Positions 1-10,028 of a stretch of DNA of 64,000 bases are shown one piece after another; the stretch's first letter is position 1; every line of letters starts with the position of its first letter. The stretch comes from Arthrobacter sp. SW1 (GTDB taxonomy: Bacteria > Actinomycetota > Actinomycetes > Actinomycetales > Micrococcaceae): NCBI RefSeq assembly GCF_001766675.1, contig NZ_MJLT01000001.1:310001-374000 (forward strand), given 5' to 3'. The position numbers and the translations under genes are program-made. The notes below the pieces were generated by a model. The model was not told the origin of the DNA. It was given only the letters and a program-made list of their open reading frames with translations, and did no database searches.

Positions 1-617
1 ATGATCGCCATCAGAAGCGCGGCCAGGTCCGAGCGGTCCAGCAGGATCGGGTTGCGGTGCACCCAGTAGGCGGTCAGGAAGAATGCCGCTCCCCCGATCG
101 CCGCGACACCCGCGGCAAGACCGTCCAGGCCGTCGATGAAGTTCACCGCATTCATCGTCGTCACCACCAGGAAAGCGGTGATCGCAATCTGTGCCGGCTC
201 GGATTCAATCGCGATCGGTTCGGGGATGAACGGGATGATCGTCATCCGCACGCCCCAGACCGCAACCACGATGCCGGCCAGGGCCTGCCCGATGAGCTTG
301 ATCCACCAGCGCAGGTCGAAGAGGTCGTCAGCGAGTCCGACCAGGACAATCACCAGGGCACCGGCGAGGACACCCCACGGGGCGGTGTTGCCCCGGAAAA
401 TGTCCTTGACGAAGAAGGAGTTGCTGGCCACCACCAGCGCGACGGTAAAACCTGCACAAAGGCCAAGGCCGCCCAAGCGGGAGATCGGCACGGAGTGCAT
501 GTCCCGGCTGCGGATCGGTCCGAACAGGCGCAGCTTCCGTCCGAGGAAACGGGCGCCCCAGGTGGTCACGTACGCCACAACGGCAGCGGTAAGCGCCATG
601 AGCGAATACATGATCAC
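1..617 (-). CDS. Undecaprenyl-phosphate GlcNAc-1-phosphate transferase (TagO/WecA/Rfe family), 3' part missing
   Basis: Polytopic membrane enzyme that transfers a HexNAc-1-phosphate from a UDP-sugar to undecaprenyl phosphate, the first lipid-linked step of wall polysaccharide or teichoic acid synthesis. About 205 residues are visible before the window edge. They contain the family signatures RDMHSVPISRLGG (about residues 38-50), the Asp pair VGLADDLFD (about 93-101) and NAVNFIDGLDGL (about 156-167), separated by hydrophobic segments. The last motif favours the WecA/TagO branch over MraY. GTG at 617 is chosen because CAGGAG lies 8 nt upstream; the ATG at 611 is an alternative. The gene is transcribed out of the window and divergently from a GT2 glycosyltransferase. 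Confidence 0.9.
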   Translation of the reverse strand, partial: MIMYSLMALTAAVVAYVTTWGARFLGRKLRLFGPIRSRDMHSVPISRLGGLGLCAGFTVALVVASNSFFVKDIFRGNTAPWGVLAGALVIVLVGLADDLFDLRWWIKLIGQALAGIVVAVWGVRMTIIPFIPEPIAIESEPAQIAITAFLVVTTMNAVNFIDGLDGLAAGVAAIGGAAFFLTAYWVHRNPILLDRSDLAALLMAI

Positions 618-822
618 GTGGCGGCTCCTGAAGACGGTGATGGTTTGCGCCCTTTGCGATGCGTTGGGGCAGGTGCCCTCAACGCCCTGCGCACCGCCGG
701 ATGTTGCTGTACTACAGTTGGACTCTGTCAAAAATACTAGCGGCAACACCCGCCGTGCTCCGGACGTCGCGCCCCATGGCGAGCCGGTTCAGCGCGCAGC
801 GCCGCTCCGGAAGGATTCCTTC

Positions 823-1719
823 ATGCCCGTGCCGGTTGCCGTAGCCGCCGTGACTTTCGACCGACCCGCCGAACTGGCAGTCCTGCTTGACGCCGTACAG
901 GGCCAGACCATGCCCGTGCAGACCATCTGCCTGGTTGACAGTGGCGCCACCCCGGCCCGTGAAGTCGCTGAAAAACATCCTGCGGTCGACTACGTGCGCT
1001 CGGAGGCGAACCTGGGCGGCGCAGGCGGGTTCGCCCTGGCCATCCTGAAGGCGGTTGCCAGCGGAGCCGAATGGGTCTGGATCATGGACGACGACGCCGA
1101 GCCCACCGATCCGTCGTGCCTCGAGACGCTGCTCCGCGAGGCGGAGGCCCGCGGGCTGGATGCCGTGGTTCCGCTGGTGCTGGCTCCCGGCCAGCCGGAC
1201 AAGCTGTCCTTCTTCTTCCGCATCGACGGCAAGGTGACCCATGACCGTGCCGAGGTGGAAAAGCAGGGGTTCCTGCCCGACGTCGGGCATTTCTTCAACG
1301 GCGCGCTGATCCGCTCAGACGTATTCTTCAAGGTGGGTGTGCCGGATATCCGGCTGTTCATCCGCGGCGACGAAGTGGACTTCATGATCCGGCTCCGCAA
1401 GGCGGGAATCCGCTTCGGCACGGTGGCGACGGCCTCCATCAGCCACCCGCACGCGTTCTCCGAAACGAAGCACGTGTTCGGCGCCCGCTGGCATGTGATC
1501 GTGCCCGAAGGCGCCTTCAAGCGCTATTTCTACTACCGCAACCGCGGCTACCTGATCCGCCGGTACCGCCGGGTGAGGTCCCTGGTGGCCGACGTCGGCG
1601 GCTACCTGGGCTACTTCCTTCCGCGGGGCGACTTCCGTGGCCTCGCCGAATGGTTCCGCGCGTTCTCCGCTGGCCTGCGCGGCAAGGGATTCGGGCCGCT
1701 GGACCAGCAGAAGTTCTAG
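823..1719 (+). CDS. GT2 family glycosyltransferase (GlfT1/rhamnosyltransferase-like)
   Basis: A 298-residue GT-A fold sugar transferase, probably acting on a lipid-linked wall glycan at the cytoplasmic face. It has the N-terminal nucleotide-sugar strand AAVTFDRP, the acidic metal-binding motif IMDDDAEP (about residue 87) and a C-terminal R-G-D-E-V-D-F element typical of the galactofuranosyl/rhamnosyl transferase group. ATG 823 is preferred to earlier in-frame starts because GGAAGGA lies 7 nt upstream and homology to the fold begins there. The reading frame is open for a further 229 codons upstream, but that stretch is antisense to the TagO-like gene. The acceptor sugar cannot be read from the sequence. 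Confidence 0.88.
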   Translation: MPVPVAVAAVTFDRPAELAVLLDAVQGQTMPVQTICLVDSGATPAREVAEKHPAVDYVRSEANLGGAGGFALAILKAVASGAEWVWIMDDDAEPTDPSCLETLLREAEARGLDAVVPLVLAPGQPDKLSFFFRIDGKVTHDRAEVEKQGFLPDVGHFFNGALIRSDVFFKVGVPDIRLFIRGDEVDFMIRLRKAGIRFGTVATASISHPHAFSETKHVFGARWHVIVPEGAFKRYFYYRNRGYLIRRYRRVRSLVADVGGYLGYFLPRGDFRGLAEWFRAFSAGLRGKGFGPLDQQKF

Positions 1720-1752
1720 CGGGCGCTTCCGCCCTCGACGGCGAAGCAGGCT

Positions 1753-2529
1753 TCAGAGCCGGGAGAACCGCTTCCTCAGCAGCAAGCCAAGCAGTACCCA
1801 AGGCTCGCCGAAGACGCGGTAGGCAACCTTGCCCGGATGCAGGAGAAGGCGCCAAGCCCACTCCAGTCCAAGCCGGCCAAGCCAGCGCGGGGCGAGCTTC
1901 TGCACTCCGCCGAGCTGCTCAATGGCACCGCCGACAGCTGCATAGACGGCCGGAGGCAACTGCGCGCGCCGGCGCCACAGCACCGATTCCTGCAGCGGCA
2001 TGCCCAGGCCAAGCAGCACGAGTTGCGGCCTGAACTCCCCCAGCCACGCGACGGCGGCGTCTTCCTGGGCGGTGTCCCAGTCTTCGCCGGCGCGCCCGGC
2101 CACCTCTGCGCCGGGCACGATCGCCCGCAGCCGGTCCACGGCCTTGGCATTGGCCTCCGCACCCGCGCCGATGACGGCGATCCGTTCAAGCCCCGGCACG
2201 CGGCCAAGACCGGGGAGCCAGTCAGTGGAGCCCAGCCGGTAAGCCATCGCCTCGCGGCGGGTGGTGCGGCCATGGGCCCTGCCCCAGAGCATGGCGACGG
2301 GAGCGCCATCCGGAAGGATGACGTCGCTGCGCTCATAAAGGGCACGGAACTCCGGCCGTGAATGCAGCAGCGTGACGCTGTGCAGGTTGTGCCCGACAAC
2401 CAGACGGGTGCCGCCGTCGGCCAGGAATCCGCCAAGCACCCCGAGGAGTTCTTCCACGCGCAGCGCGGTGACCTCGACGTCGAGGAAAGGGATCCGGTCC
2501 CTGTGGAGCTTCATCAGGGGTGCAGTCAT
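1753..2529 (-). CDS. WecG/TagA/CpsF family glycosyltransferase
   Basis: A 258-residue GT26-type enzyme that adds the second sugar (often ManNAc or ManNAcA) to undecaprenyl-PP-GlcNAc in wall teichoic acid or enterobacterial common antigen pathways. Family features are the opening FLDVEV segment, VVGHNLHSVTLL (about residues 44-55) and the signature VILPDGAPVAMLWG with its catalytic-type Asp (about 70-83). The start codon overlaps the stop of the upstream tsaC by 4 nt (ATGA), so the two are translationally coupled. Lying next to a TagO-type initiator and a GT2 enzyme, it probably belongs to the same surface-glycan pathway. The sugar donor is not determined. Confidence 0.88.
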   Translation of the reverse strand: MTAPLMKLHRDRIPFLDVEVTALRVEELLGVLGGFLADGGTRLVVGHNLHSVTLLHSRPEFRALYERSDVILPDGAPVAMLWGRAHGRTTRREAMAYRLGSTDWLPGLGRVPGLERIAVIGAGAEANAKAVDRLRAIVPGAEVAGRAGEDWDTAQEDAAVAWLGEFRPQLVLLGLGMPLQESVLWRRRAQLPPAVYAAVGGAIEQLGGVQKLAPRWLGRLGLEWAWRLLLHPGKVAYRVFGEPWVLLGLLLRKRFSRL

Positions 2530-3374
2530 CCAGCCGAAGGTCCGCCGGGTGCCCGCTGTTCGGATTCCCCGGCCTCATCCGTCGCGCTTCCAATTACTTC
2601 CGGAGCCCCCTCAGCGTCCTCAGCGGAAGCCTCCTCCAACTGTTCTTCGGCCTCCGGCGCCTCCAGCGGCGGCATCGGCACTTCTTCGGCCTCAGGCATG
2701 GGCTCGGGAGCGACTTCGCCGAGGGCAAGGACGCCGGGAACCAGCTGGCGGAGCTGCTCAAGGCTGATGGCACCTTCGCGGACCACGCGCAACGGCAACG
2801 AGGTGGCGTCCACGATCGTGGACGGCAGGGCGTCCTCGCTGCCGACGGGCCGCAGGCCGCCTTCGAGGTAGACCTCCACGGATTCAGCCAGCTGCTCGCG
2901 GGCTTCAGCGGCGGTCCGCGCGGCCGGCTGTCCGGTCCGGTTCGCGGAGGAGACAGCGAGCGGGCCGGTGCGGTTGAGGAGTTCGAGGGCGATCTCGTCG
3001 TCCGGCATGCGCAGGGCCACGGTGCCGCGCGTCTCGCCAAGGTCCCAGTCAAGCGACGGCTGGGCATGGAAGATCAGGGTCAGGCCGCCCGGCCAGAACG
3101 TTTCCGCCAGCTTGCGGGCCTCATCCGACACCTCGGTGGCCAGGCCGTCCAGCGCGCCGAGGCGCGGGATCAGGACGGGCGGGGGCATCTGCCGGCTGCG
3201 GCCCTTGGAGACGAGCAGCATGGTGACGGCCTGCGGCGAAAAAGCGTCCGCGGCGATCCCGTACACGGTGTCCGTGGGCATCACGATGCATTTCTTTTCG
3301 CTGATGGCGCGCTGGGCGTGCTCGATGCCGCCGGCGCGTTCTTCCTCTGACGTGCAGTCGTAGCTAGTGGTCAC
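2526..3374 (-). CDS. tsaC: L-threonylcarbamoyladenylate synthase (TsaC/Sua5/YwlC)
   Basis: Makes threonylcarbamoyl-AMP from threonine, bicarbonate and ATP for t6A37 modification of ANN-decoding tRNAs. The YrdC core fills about residues 15-215, with the PTDTVYGIAADAF motif near the N terminus, the KGRSRQMPPPVLI segment and SSANRTG (about 142-148). After the core comes a low-complexity tail of roughly 65 residues rich in Glu, Pro and Ala, without the Sua5 domain, so the 282-residue length comes from the tail. Start is GTG 3374. It lies 12 nt after prmC and overlaps the next gene by 4 nt, in the conserved actinobacterial order prfA-prmC-tsaC. Confidence 0.93.
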   Translation of the reverse strand: MTTSYDCTSEEERAGGIEHAQRAISEKKCIVMPTDTVYGIAADAFSPQAVTMLLVSKGRSRQMPPPVLIPRLGALDGLATEVSDEARKLAETFWPGGLTLIFHAQPSLDWDLGETRGTVALRMPDDEIALELLNRTGPLAVSSANRTGQPAARTAAEAREQLAESVEVYLEGGLRPVGSEDALPSTIVDATSLPLRVVREGAISLEQLRQLVPGVLALGEVAPEPMPEAEEVPMPPLEAPEAEEQLEEASAEDAEGAPEVIGSATDEAGESEQRAPGGPSAG

Positions 3375-3386
3375 TGCGCTATTCTT

Positions 3387-4259
3387 TCATTCCCGCGGGC
3401 CGGCCGGTGACAGCACCGCGCTCGTTGCCCGTTCCTTGCCGTTGAGGTCCACATGCGAGGTGACGTCCGTCCAGCAGCCCTGCCGGCGGAGATGCTCCGC
3501 GATCCATTCGGACTGGACTTCGGCGTGTTCCATCACGAAGTAGCCGCCCGGTTTCAGGAGACGCGCCGCAGAGGCGGCCGCCGCCGTCGGGAGTTCCATG
3601 CCGTCCGCTCCCCCGCCGTACAACGCCTCCGGCGGGTCGTGGAGTGCCACCTCGGGTTCGTTCGGGATGGCCTCCGCCGGGATGTACGGCGGATTGGACA
3701 CGACGACGTCGAAACTGCCGTTGTGTTCAGGCAGCGCATCACGCAGGTCCCCGTGGATCAGGTTGACGCCGAGCGGCTGCAGGTTCTTCGCCGCCCAGGC
3801 GTGTGCGAAGTCGCTGAACTCGACGGCAAACACCTCGGCGTCCGGAACCTCGTGCGCGATGGACGCGGCGATCGCGCCCGAACCCGTCCCCAGGTCCACG
3901 ACCTTCGGCGCCACCGCCCCGGCGAGCCGGTCGATGACCAGCTGCACCACTGTTTCCGTCTCGGGACGCGGGATGAAGACGCCCGGCCCGACGGCGAGCG
4001 TCAGGTAGCGGAAATGCGCGACGCCGGTGATGTGCTGGAGCGGAACGCGGCGGGCGCGTTCGGCGACCAGTTCGCCGTAGCCTTCCGGCACCGGCGAGTC
4101 GCCCAGGAGCATCGCCCGCAGGCGGCCGAGGCCGACGCCGAGGAGGTGCTCGGCAAGGAGTTCGGCGTCCACGCGCGGCGTGGGAACCCCTGCTTCGTGC
4201 AAGATGGCTGTGGCCTCACGGACGGCATCCGCGAGGCGCTGCCCGCTTTCGAAAGGCAT
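3387..4259 (-). CDS. prmC: Peptide chain release factor N5-glutamine methyltransferase (PrmC/HemK)
   Basis: SAM-dependent enzyme that methylates the Gln of the GGQ motif in RF1 and RF2. The SAM-binding loop VVDLGTGSGAIAAS and the substrate motif VVSNPPYIPAEA (near residue 190) are intact in a protein of 290 residues, the usual length. ATG 4259 is used because the protein then starts at the family's N-terminal helical domain, 13 nt after the prfA stop. An upstream in-frame extension of 29 codons would run into prfA and has no conserved content. Its substrate RF1 is encoded directly upstream, and RF2 lies near 60 kb. Confidence 0.95.
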   Translation of the reverse strand: MPFESGQRLADAVREATAILHEAGVPTPRVDAELLAEHLLGVGLGRLRAMLLGDSPVPEGYGELVAERARRVPLQHITGVAHFRYLTLAVGPGVFIPRPETETVVQLVIDRLAGAVAPKVVDLGTGSGAIAASIAHEVPDAEVFAVEFSDFAHAWAAKNLQPLGVNLIHGDLRDALPEHNGSFDVVVSNPPYIPAEAIPNEPEVALHDPPEALYGGGADGMELPTAAAASAARLLKPGGYFVMEHAEVQSEWIAEHLRRQGCWTDVTSHVDLNGKERATSAVLSPAGPRE

Positions 4260-4272
4260 GGATGACCCGGCG

Positions 4273-5346
4273 TTACTCGCCGAGGGCGTCCAGGCGCGCC
4301 TGTTCGTCCATTTCGATGGCGGACTGAATGACCGGTTCCAGGTCACCGTTCATGACGGCGTCCAGGTTGTAGGCCTTGTAGCCGGTACGGTGGTCCGCAA
4401 TGCGGTTTTCCGGGAAGTTGTAGGTGCGGATGCGCTCGGAGCGGTCCATGGTGCGGATCTGCGACTTGCGGTGCTCGGCGCTCTCGGCGTCCAGCTGTTC
4501 CTGCTGGTGCGCCAGCAAGCGGGCCCGGAGCACGCGCATGGCGGCTTCGCGGTTCTGCAGCTGCGACTTCTCGTTCTGCATGGCCACCACGATGCCCGTG
4601 GGCAGGTGGGTGATGCGCACGGCGGAGTCGGTGGTGTTCACCGACTGGCCGCCCGGGCCGGAGGAACGGTAGACGTCGATCTTGAGGTCGTTCTGGTTGA
4701 TCTCGATCTCTTCGGGCTCGTCCACTTCCGGGAACACGAGGACGCCGGCAGCCGAGGTGTGGATGCGGCCCTGGGATTCCGTGGCGGGAACGCGCTGCAC
4801 ACGGTGCACGCCGCCTTCGAACTTCAGCCGCGCCCAAACGCCCTCAGCGGGATCGTTGGAGTTGCCCTTGATGGCCATCTGGGCATCCTTGTAGCCGCCC
4901 AGGTCCGATTCGGTGGAGGAGATGAGTTCGGTCTTCCAGCCACGCGCTTCGGCGTAGCGGGTGTACATGCGCAGCAGGTCCGCGGCGAAGAGTGCGGCTT
5001 CCTCGCCGCCTTCGCCGCCCTTGACCTCGATGATCACGTTGCGGGCGTCGTCCGGATCGCGAGGGATCAGCAGGCGGCGCAGCTTCTCCTGGGCCGCGGG
5101 GAGCTGCTCCTGGAGCTGCTCCACTTCGGCGGCGAAGTCGGGATCCTCGGCGGCCATTTCCTTGGCGGCGTCCAGGTCGTCAGTGAGCCCGCGCCACCGG
5201 TTGTACGCCTCGACAATGCCCTGGAGCTGCGCGGAGCGGCGCCCCAGCTTCCGGGCCAGGGACTGGTCGGCATAAACGGCAGGATCGCTCAGCTGCGCCT
5301 GGATGGCGGCATGCTCGTCAAGCAATCCCTGTACGGACTCAAACAT
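4273..5346 (-). CDS. prfA: Peptide chain release factor 1
   Basis: Ribosomal termination factor recognising UAA and UAG. The tripeptide anticodon is P-A-T (in RVPATES, about residue 187), which marks RF1 rather than RF2, and the peptidyl-tRNA hydrolysis loop is [15 protein letters not shown] (about residue 230). Length is 357 residues. A TTG at 5352 would add two residues, but AGAGG lies 7 nt before ATG 5346, so the ATG is chosen. It is the first gene after a large palindrome that separates it from rho, and prmC follows 13 nt downstream. Confidence 0.97.
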   Translation of the reverse strand: MFESVQGLLDEHAAIQAQLSDPAVYADQSLARKLGRRSAQLQGIVEAYNRWRGLTDDLDAAKEMAAEDPDFAAEVEQLQEQLPAAQEKLRRLLIPRDPDDARNVIIEVKGGEGGEEAALFAADLLRMYTRYAEARGWKTELISSTESDLGGYKDAQMAIKGNSNDPAEGVWARLKFEGGVHRVQRVPATESQGRIHTSAAGVLVFPEVDEPEEIEINQNDLKIDVYRSSGPGGQSVNTTDSAVRITHLPTGIVVAMQNEKSQLQNREAAMRVLRARLLAHQQEQLDAESAEHRKSQIRTMDRSERIRTYNFPENRIADHRTGYKAYNLDAVMNGDLEPVIQSAIEMDEQARLDALGE

Positions 5347-5382
5347 CTTCAAACCTCTTTCGACTTCTAAAGTCTAATGACT

Positions 5383-5447
5383 GCAACGCGGGGTCACTTA
5401 CGGCCCATGTTCCGGGCCCGGATGGGCCGTATCTGACCCCGCGTTGC
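5383..5447. repeat. 65-nt near-perfect palindrome between rho and prfA
   Basis: Outer arms 5383-5396 and 5434-5447 are perfect 14-nt complements (GCAACGCGGGGTCA / TGACCCCGCGTTGC). Inner arms 5399-5408 and 5422-5431 are perfect 10-nt complements, and the apex TCCGGGCCCGGA (5411-5422) is itself palindromic. The arms are separated by 2-nt internal bulges (CT/TC). There is no U-tract beside the outer arms, so it does not look like a simple terminator. It resembles a dispersed intergenic palindromic (REP-like) element; whether it is repeated elsewhere in the genome cannot be seen from this window. Confidence 0.8.
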
Positions 5448-5459
5448 CTCAGGCAACGC
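5441..5459. repeat. Nested 9-bp hairpin competing with the large palindrome
   Basis: GCGTTGCCT (5441-5449) and AGGCAACGC (5451-5459) pair perfectly around a single base. The left arm shares 5441-5447 with the right outer arm of the 65-nt palindrome, so this segment can pair either upstream or downstream but not both at once. Confidence 0.65.
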
Positions 5460-5462
5460 AAA

Positions 5463-5500
5463 GGGGCGGGGCCGGCAGACATGCCCGGCGGCCCCACCCC
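5463..5500 (-). terminator. Rho-gene intrinsic terminator
   Basis: On the minus strand, 9 nt after the rho stop codon, a GC-rich stem formed by GGGGtGGGGCCG and CGGCCCCgCCCC arms (one mismatch) is followed by TTT. It should end the rho transcript before the palindrome and prfA. Confidence 0.65.
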
Positions 5501-5509
5501 GTTTCGTGC

Positions 5510-7591
<2,082 letters not shown>

Positions 7592-7895
7592 GAAGGATCC
7601 TTCCCCCTCGACGTCGCCCGGACTGGAGCCGGGCGCGATGATGTGTTCTGGACTGCAGTTCAGATCTGCAGCCGGGATGTCGGCCGTGCCGTTTCATTGC
7701 GGCGGCAAAGCCCGATTGATTTACGTCTTCGACGCCCCGGGATACAGGGCACGGGCTGTTACGGAAGGAAACAGAGCAGATCTGCGATACCTGAAACAGG
7801 CCGGAAAGGAGACGACACCGGCAGGGACTTCGACACAGTAGACGACGGGAACAAACCTGTTGCCAGGGTCCGGTGTCAGGGAACTGCCCGCGGTT
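7592..7895 (-). other. Rho leader / thrB-rho intergenic region
   Basis: 304 nt with no convincing gene. A 71-codon frame on the minus strand (7721-7936) overlaps the thrB end, lacks a ribosome site and recognisable content, and is not called. The palindrome GCAGATCTGC (7776-7785) and a related CAGATCTGCA (7671-7680) lie 105 bp apart. There is no clear intrinsic terminator after thrB. Rho genes are often autoregulated through a long leader, so this is the likely control region, but no promoter can be named with confidence. Confidence 0.4.
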
Positions 7896-8870
7896 TTACC
7901 GCCGGTGCAATTCCACTCTAGCACCTTCAACGTCAACAGCCAGCGTCATCACGCGCCAGGAGACACCGGGTGTGTTGCCTTCGGCGAAGGCGGAAATCCG
8001 TGCTGCGACGAGCGCTGCCTCTTCTTCGCCGTTGGCCAGGGCGAGCACCGTGGGGCCCGCACCGGAGACGACGGCGGCATGGCCGTCCGCGCGCAGCGCC
8101 GCGATCAGTGCCGCACTGGGCTGCATGGCCTCGGCCCGGTAGCTCTGGTGCAGGTAGTCCTCGGTGCCTGGCAGCAGGAATTCCGGTGCCTTGGTCAGAG
8201 CGTGGATCAGCAGGGCCGCACGGCCGGAGTTCATGGCTGCGGCGTGGTGTCCCACCGAAGCGGGCAGCAGGCCGCGGGCAGTTTCCGTGGAAAGTTCGTA
8301 ATCCGGAACCGCAACGACAGGCACAACGCGCGGATCGACGTCGGCCCTGGTGCTGCTGTACTGCTCGCTGTCCTGCCAGGACAGCGCCAGTCCGCCGAAA
8401 ATCGCCGGAGCGACGTTGTCCGGGTGCCCCTCCATCTCGCTGGTGAGCTGAAGGATCCACTCGCGGCCCTGGCGCGCATCCTCCGGGACCAGGGCGTTGG
8501 CGGCAGTCACGGCGGCGACGACGGCGGAGGCCGAGGAGCCGAGTCCGCGTCCGTGCGGGTTGACATTGTCGGCCGTGATCTTCAGGCCGTTGTGCCGGAA
8601 GCCAAGCCGTTCCAAGGCAGCGTTGATGGCGCGCACCACGAGGTGGCTGGCATCCCGCGGCAGGGTTTCAGCGCCTTCGCCCGAAAGCTCGAATTCGAGT
8701 TCCCCGGTGTCCAGTGTTTCCACGGTCAGGGTGTCGTAGATGGACAGGGCCAGGCCGAGGCTGTCATAGCCGGGACCGAGGTTGGCGCTGGTGCCGGGAA
8801 CCCGGACGGTCAGCTGCTGACCCGCCGCGAGCGTGGTAAATTCGCCCGCGGCGGGCTGCGTTGTTTCCAC
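7896..8870 (-). CDS. thrB: Homoserine kinase
   Basis: GHMP-family kinase that converts homoserine and ATP to O-phosphohomoserine, the substrate of threonine synthase. Motif 1 PGTSANLGPGYDSLGLAL (about residues 26-43), the ATP loop GRGLGSSASAVVAA (about 108-121) and the C-terminal GAGPTVLAL motif are present in 324 residues. GTG 8870 is used as start. It is the last gene of hom-thrC-thrB, 51 nt after thrC, so it is likely cotranscribed with them. Confidence 0.95.
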   Translation of the reverse strand: METTQPAAGEFTTLAAGQQLTVRVPGTSANLGPGYDSLGLALSIYDTLTVETLDTGELEFELSGEGAETLPRDASHLVVRAINAALERLGFRHNGLKITADNVNPHGRGLGSSASAVVAAVTAANALVPEDARQGREWILQLTSEMEGHPDNVAPAIFGGLALSWQDSEQYSSTRADVDPRVVPVVAVPDYELSTETARGLLPASVGHHAAAMNSGRAALLIHALTKAPEFLLPGTEDYLHQSYRAEAMQPSAALIAALRADGHAAVVSGAGPTVLALANGEEEAALVAARISAFAEGNTPGVSWRVMTLAVDVEGARVELHRR

Positions 8871-8921
8871 TCTTGGTTTCTTCCAGTCTTGTTGTGCGGC
8901 CTCTTGTGGAGCGGCCGGAGG

Positions 8922-10028
8922 CTAGTTGGCTTCCAGGCCCAGTTCCTTGGCCACGGTGACGACGTCGTTCGGCACCTTGACGGGCTGCACATCGCTGCCG
9001 TCTTCGGTCCGGAGGGCCCACTGCGGGTCCTTCAGGCCGTGGCCGGTGACCGTGATGACGATCGTCTTGCCGGACGGGACCTGGCCGGCGGCGTGCTTCT
9101 TGATCAGGCCTGCGACGCCGGCGGCGGAGCCGGGCTCGACGAAGACGCCTTCCTTGGAGGACAGCCAGCGGTGCGCGGCGAGGATTTCCTCGTCCGTCAC
9201 GGCTTCGATGAGGCCGCCGGACTCGTCACGGGCGGCGACGGCGGTGTCCCAGGATGCCGGGTTGCCGATGCGGATGGCCGTGGCGATGGTGTCCGGTTCG
9301 GTGATCGGGTGGCCGGCAACGAACGGTGCGGCGCCGGCTGCCTGGAAGCCCCACATGGCCGGGGTCTTGGTGGAGACGGCCGGCAGGGTACCCGCGGTGC
9401 CGGACTCGAACGGTGCCGAGTACTCCTTGTAGCCCTTCCAGTAGGCGCTGATGTTGCCTGCGTTGCCGACGGGCAGCACGTGGATGTCCGGGGCGTCGCC
9501 CAGGGCGTCGACCACTTCGAAGGCACCGGTCTTCTGGCCCTGGATACGGGCAGGGTTGACCGAGTTCACCAGGAACACGGGGTAGGACTCGCCGAGCTTA
9601 CGGGCAATGTCCAGGCAGTTGTCGAAGTTGCCGTCCACCTGCAGGAGCGTGGCGCCGTGGGCGATCGCCTGGCTGAGCTTGCCCATGGAGATCTTGCCTT
9701 CGGGAACCAGCACGGCACACTTGAGGCCGGCGGCGGTGGCGTAGGCCGCGGCAGATGCCGAGGTGTTGCCGGTGGAGGCGCACACGACGGCCTGGGCCCC
9801 GGCTTCGACGGCCGCAGTCATGGCCATGGTCATGCCGCGGTCCTTGAAGGAACCGGTGGGGTTCATGCCTTCGACCTTGAGGTACACCTGGGATCCGGTG
9901 AGCTCGGAGAGCTTCTGCGCGTGCACCAGCGGAGTGCCGCCCTCGCCGAGGGTAATGACCTTGGTGGCTTCCGTTACCGGCAGACGATCAGCGTATTCGC
10001 GGATTACCCCGCGCCATTGGTGAGCCAC
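8922..10028 (-). CDS. thrC: Threonine synthase
   Basis: PLP enzyme converting O-phosphohomoserine to threonine. The 368-residue protein has the PLP-lysine motif GSFKDRGM (Lys near residue 59), the phosphate-binding loop [11 protein letters not shown], and [13 protein letters not shown] near residue 85, as in the short actinobacterial ThrC class. GTG 10028 directly follows the hom stop codon with no gap, and AAGGGG inside the end of hom serves as its ribosome site, so translation of hom and thrC is coupled. Confidence 0.96.
   Translation of the reverse strand: MAHQWRGVIREYADRLPVTEATKVITLGEGGTPLVHAQKLSELTGSQVYLKVEGMNPTGSFKDRGMTMAMTAAVEAGAQAVVCASTGNTSASAAAYATAAGLKCAVLVPEGKISMGKLSQAIAHGATLLQVDGNFDNCLDIARKLGESYPVFLVNSVNPARIQGQKTGAFEVVDALGDAPDIHVLPVGNAGNISAYWKGYKEYSAPFESGTAGTLPAVSTKTPAMWGFQAAGAAPFVAGHPITEPDTIATAIRIGNPASWDTAVAARDESGGLIEAVTDEEILAAHRWLSSKEGVFVEPGSAAGVAGLIKKHAAGQVPSGKTIVITVTGHGLKDPQWALRTEDGSDVQPVKVPNDVVTVAKELGLEAN

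Noticed and set aside
1..617. MraY as identity of the first gene
   Set aside because: NAVNFIDGLDGL and RDMHSVPISRLGG fit TagO/WecA better, and no mur genes are adjacent.
7721..7936. 71-codon minus-strand frame between thrB and rho
   Set aside because: Overlaps thrB, lacks a ribosome site and conserved content; not called as a rho leader peptide.
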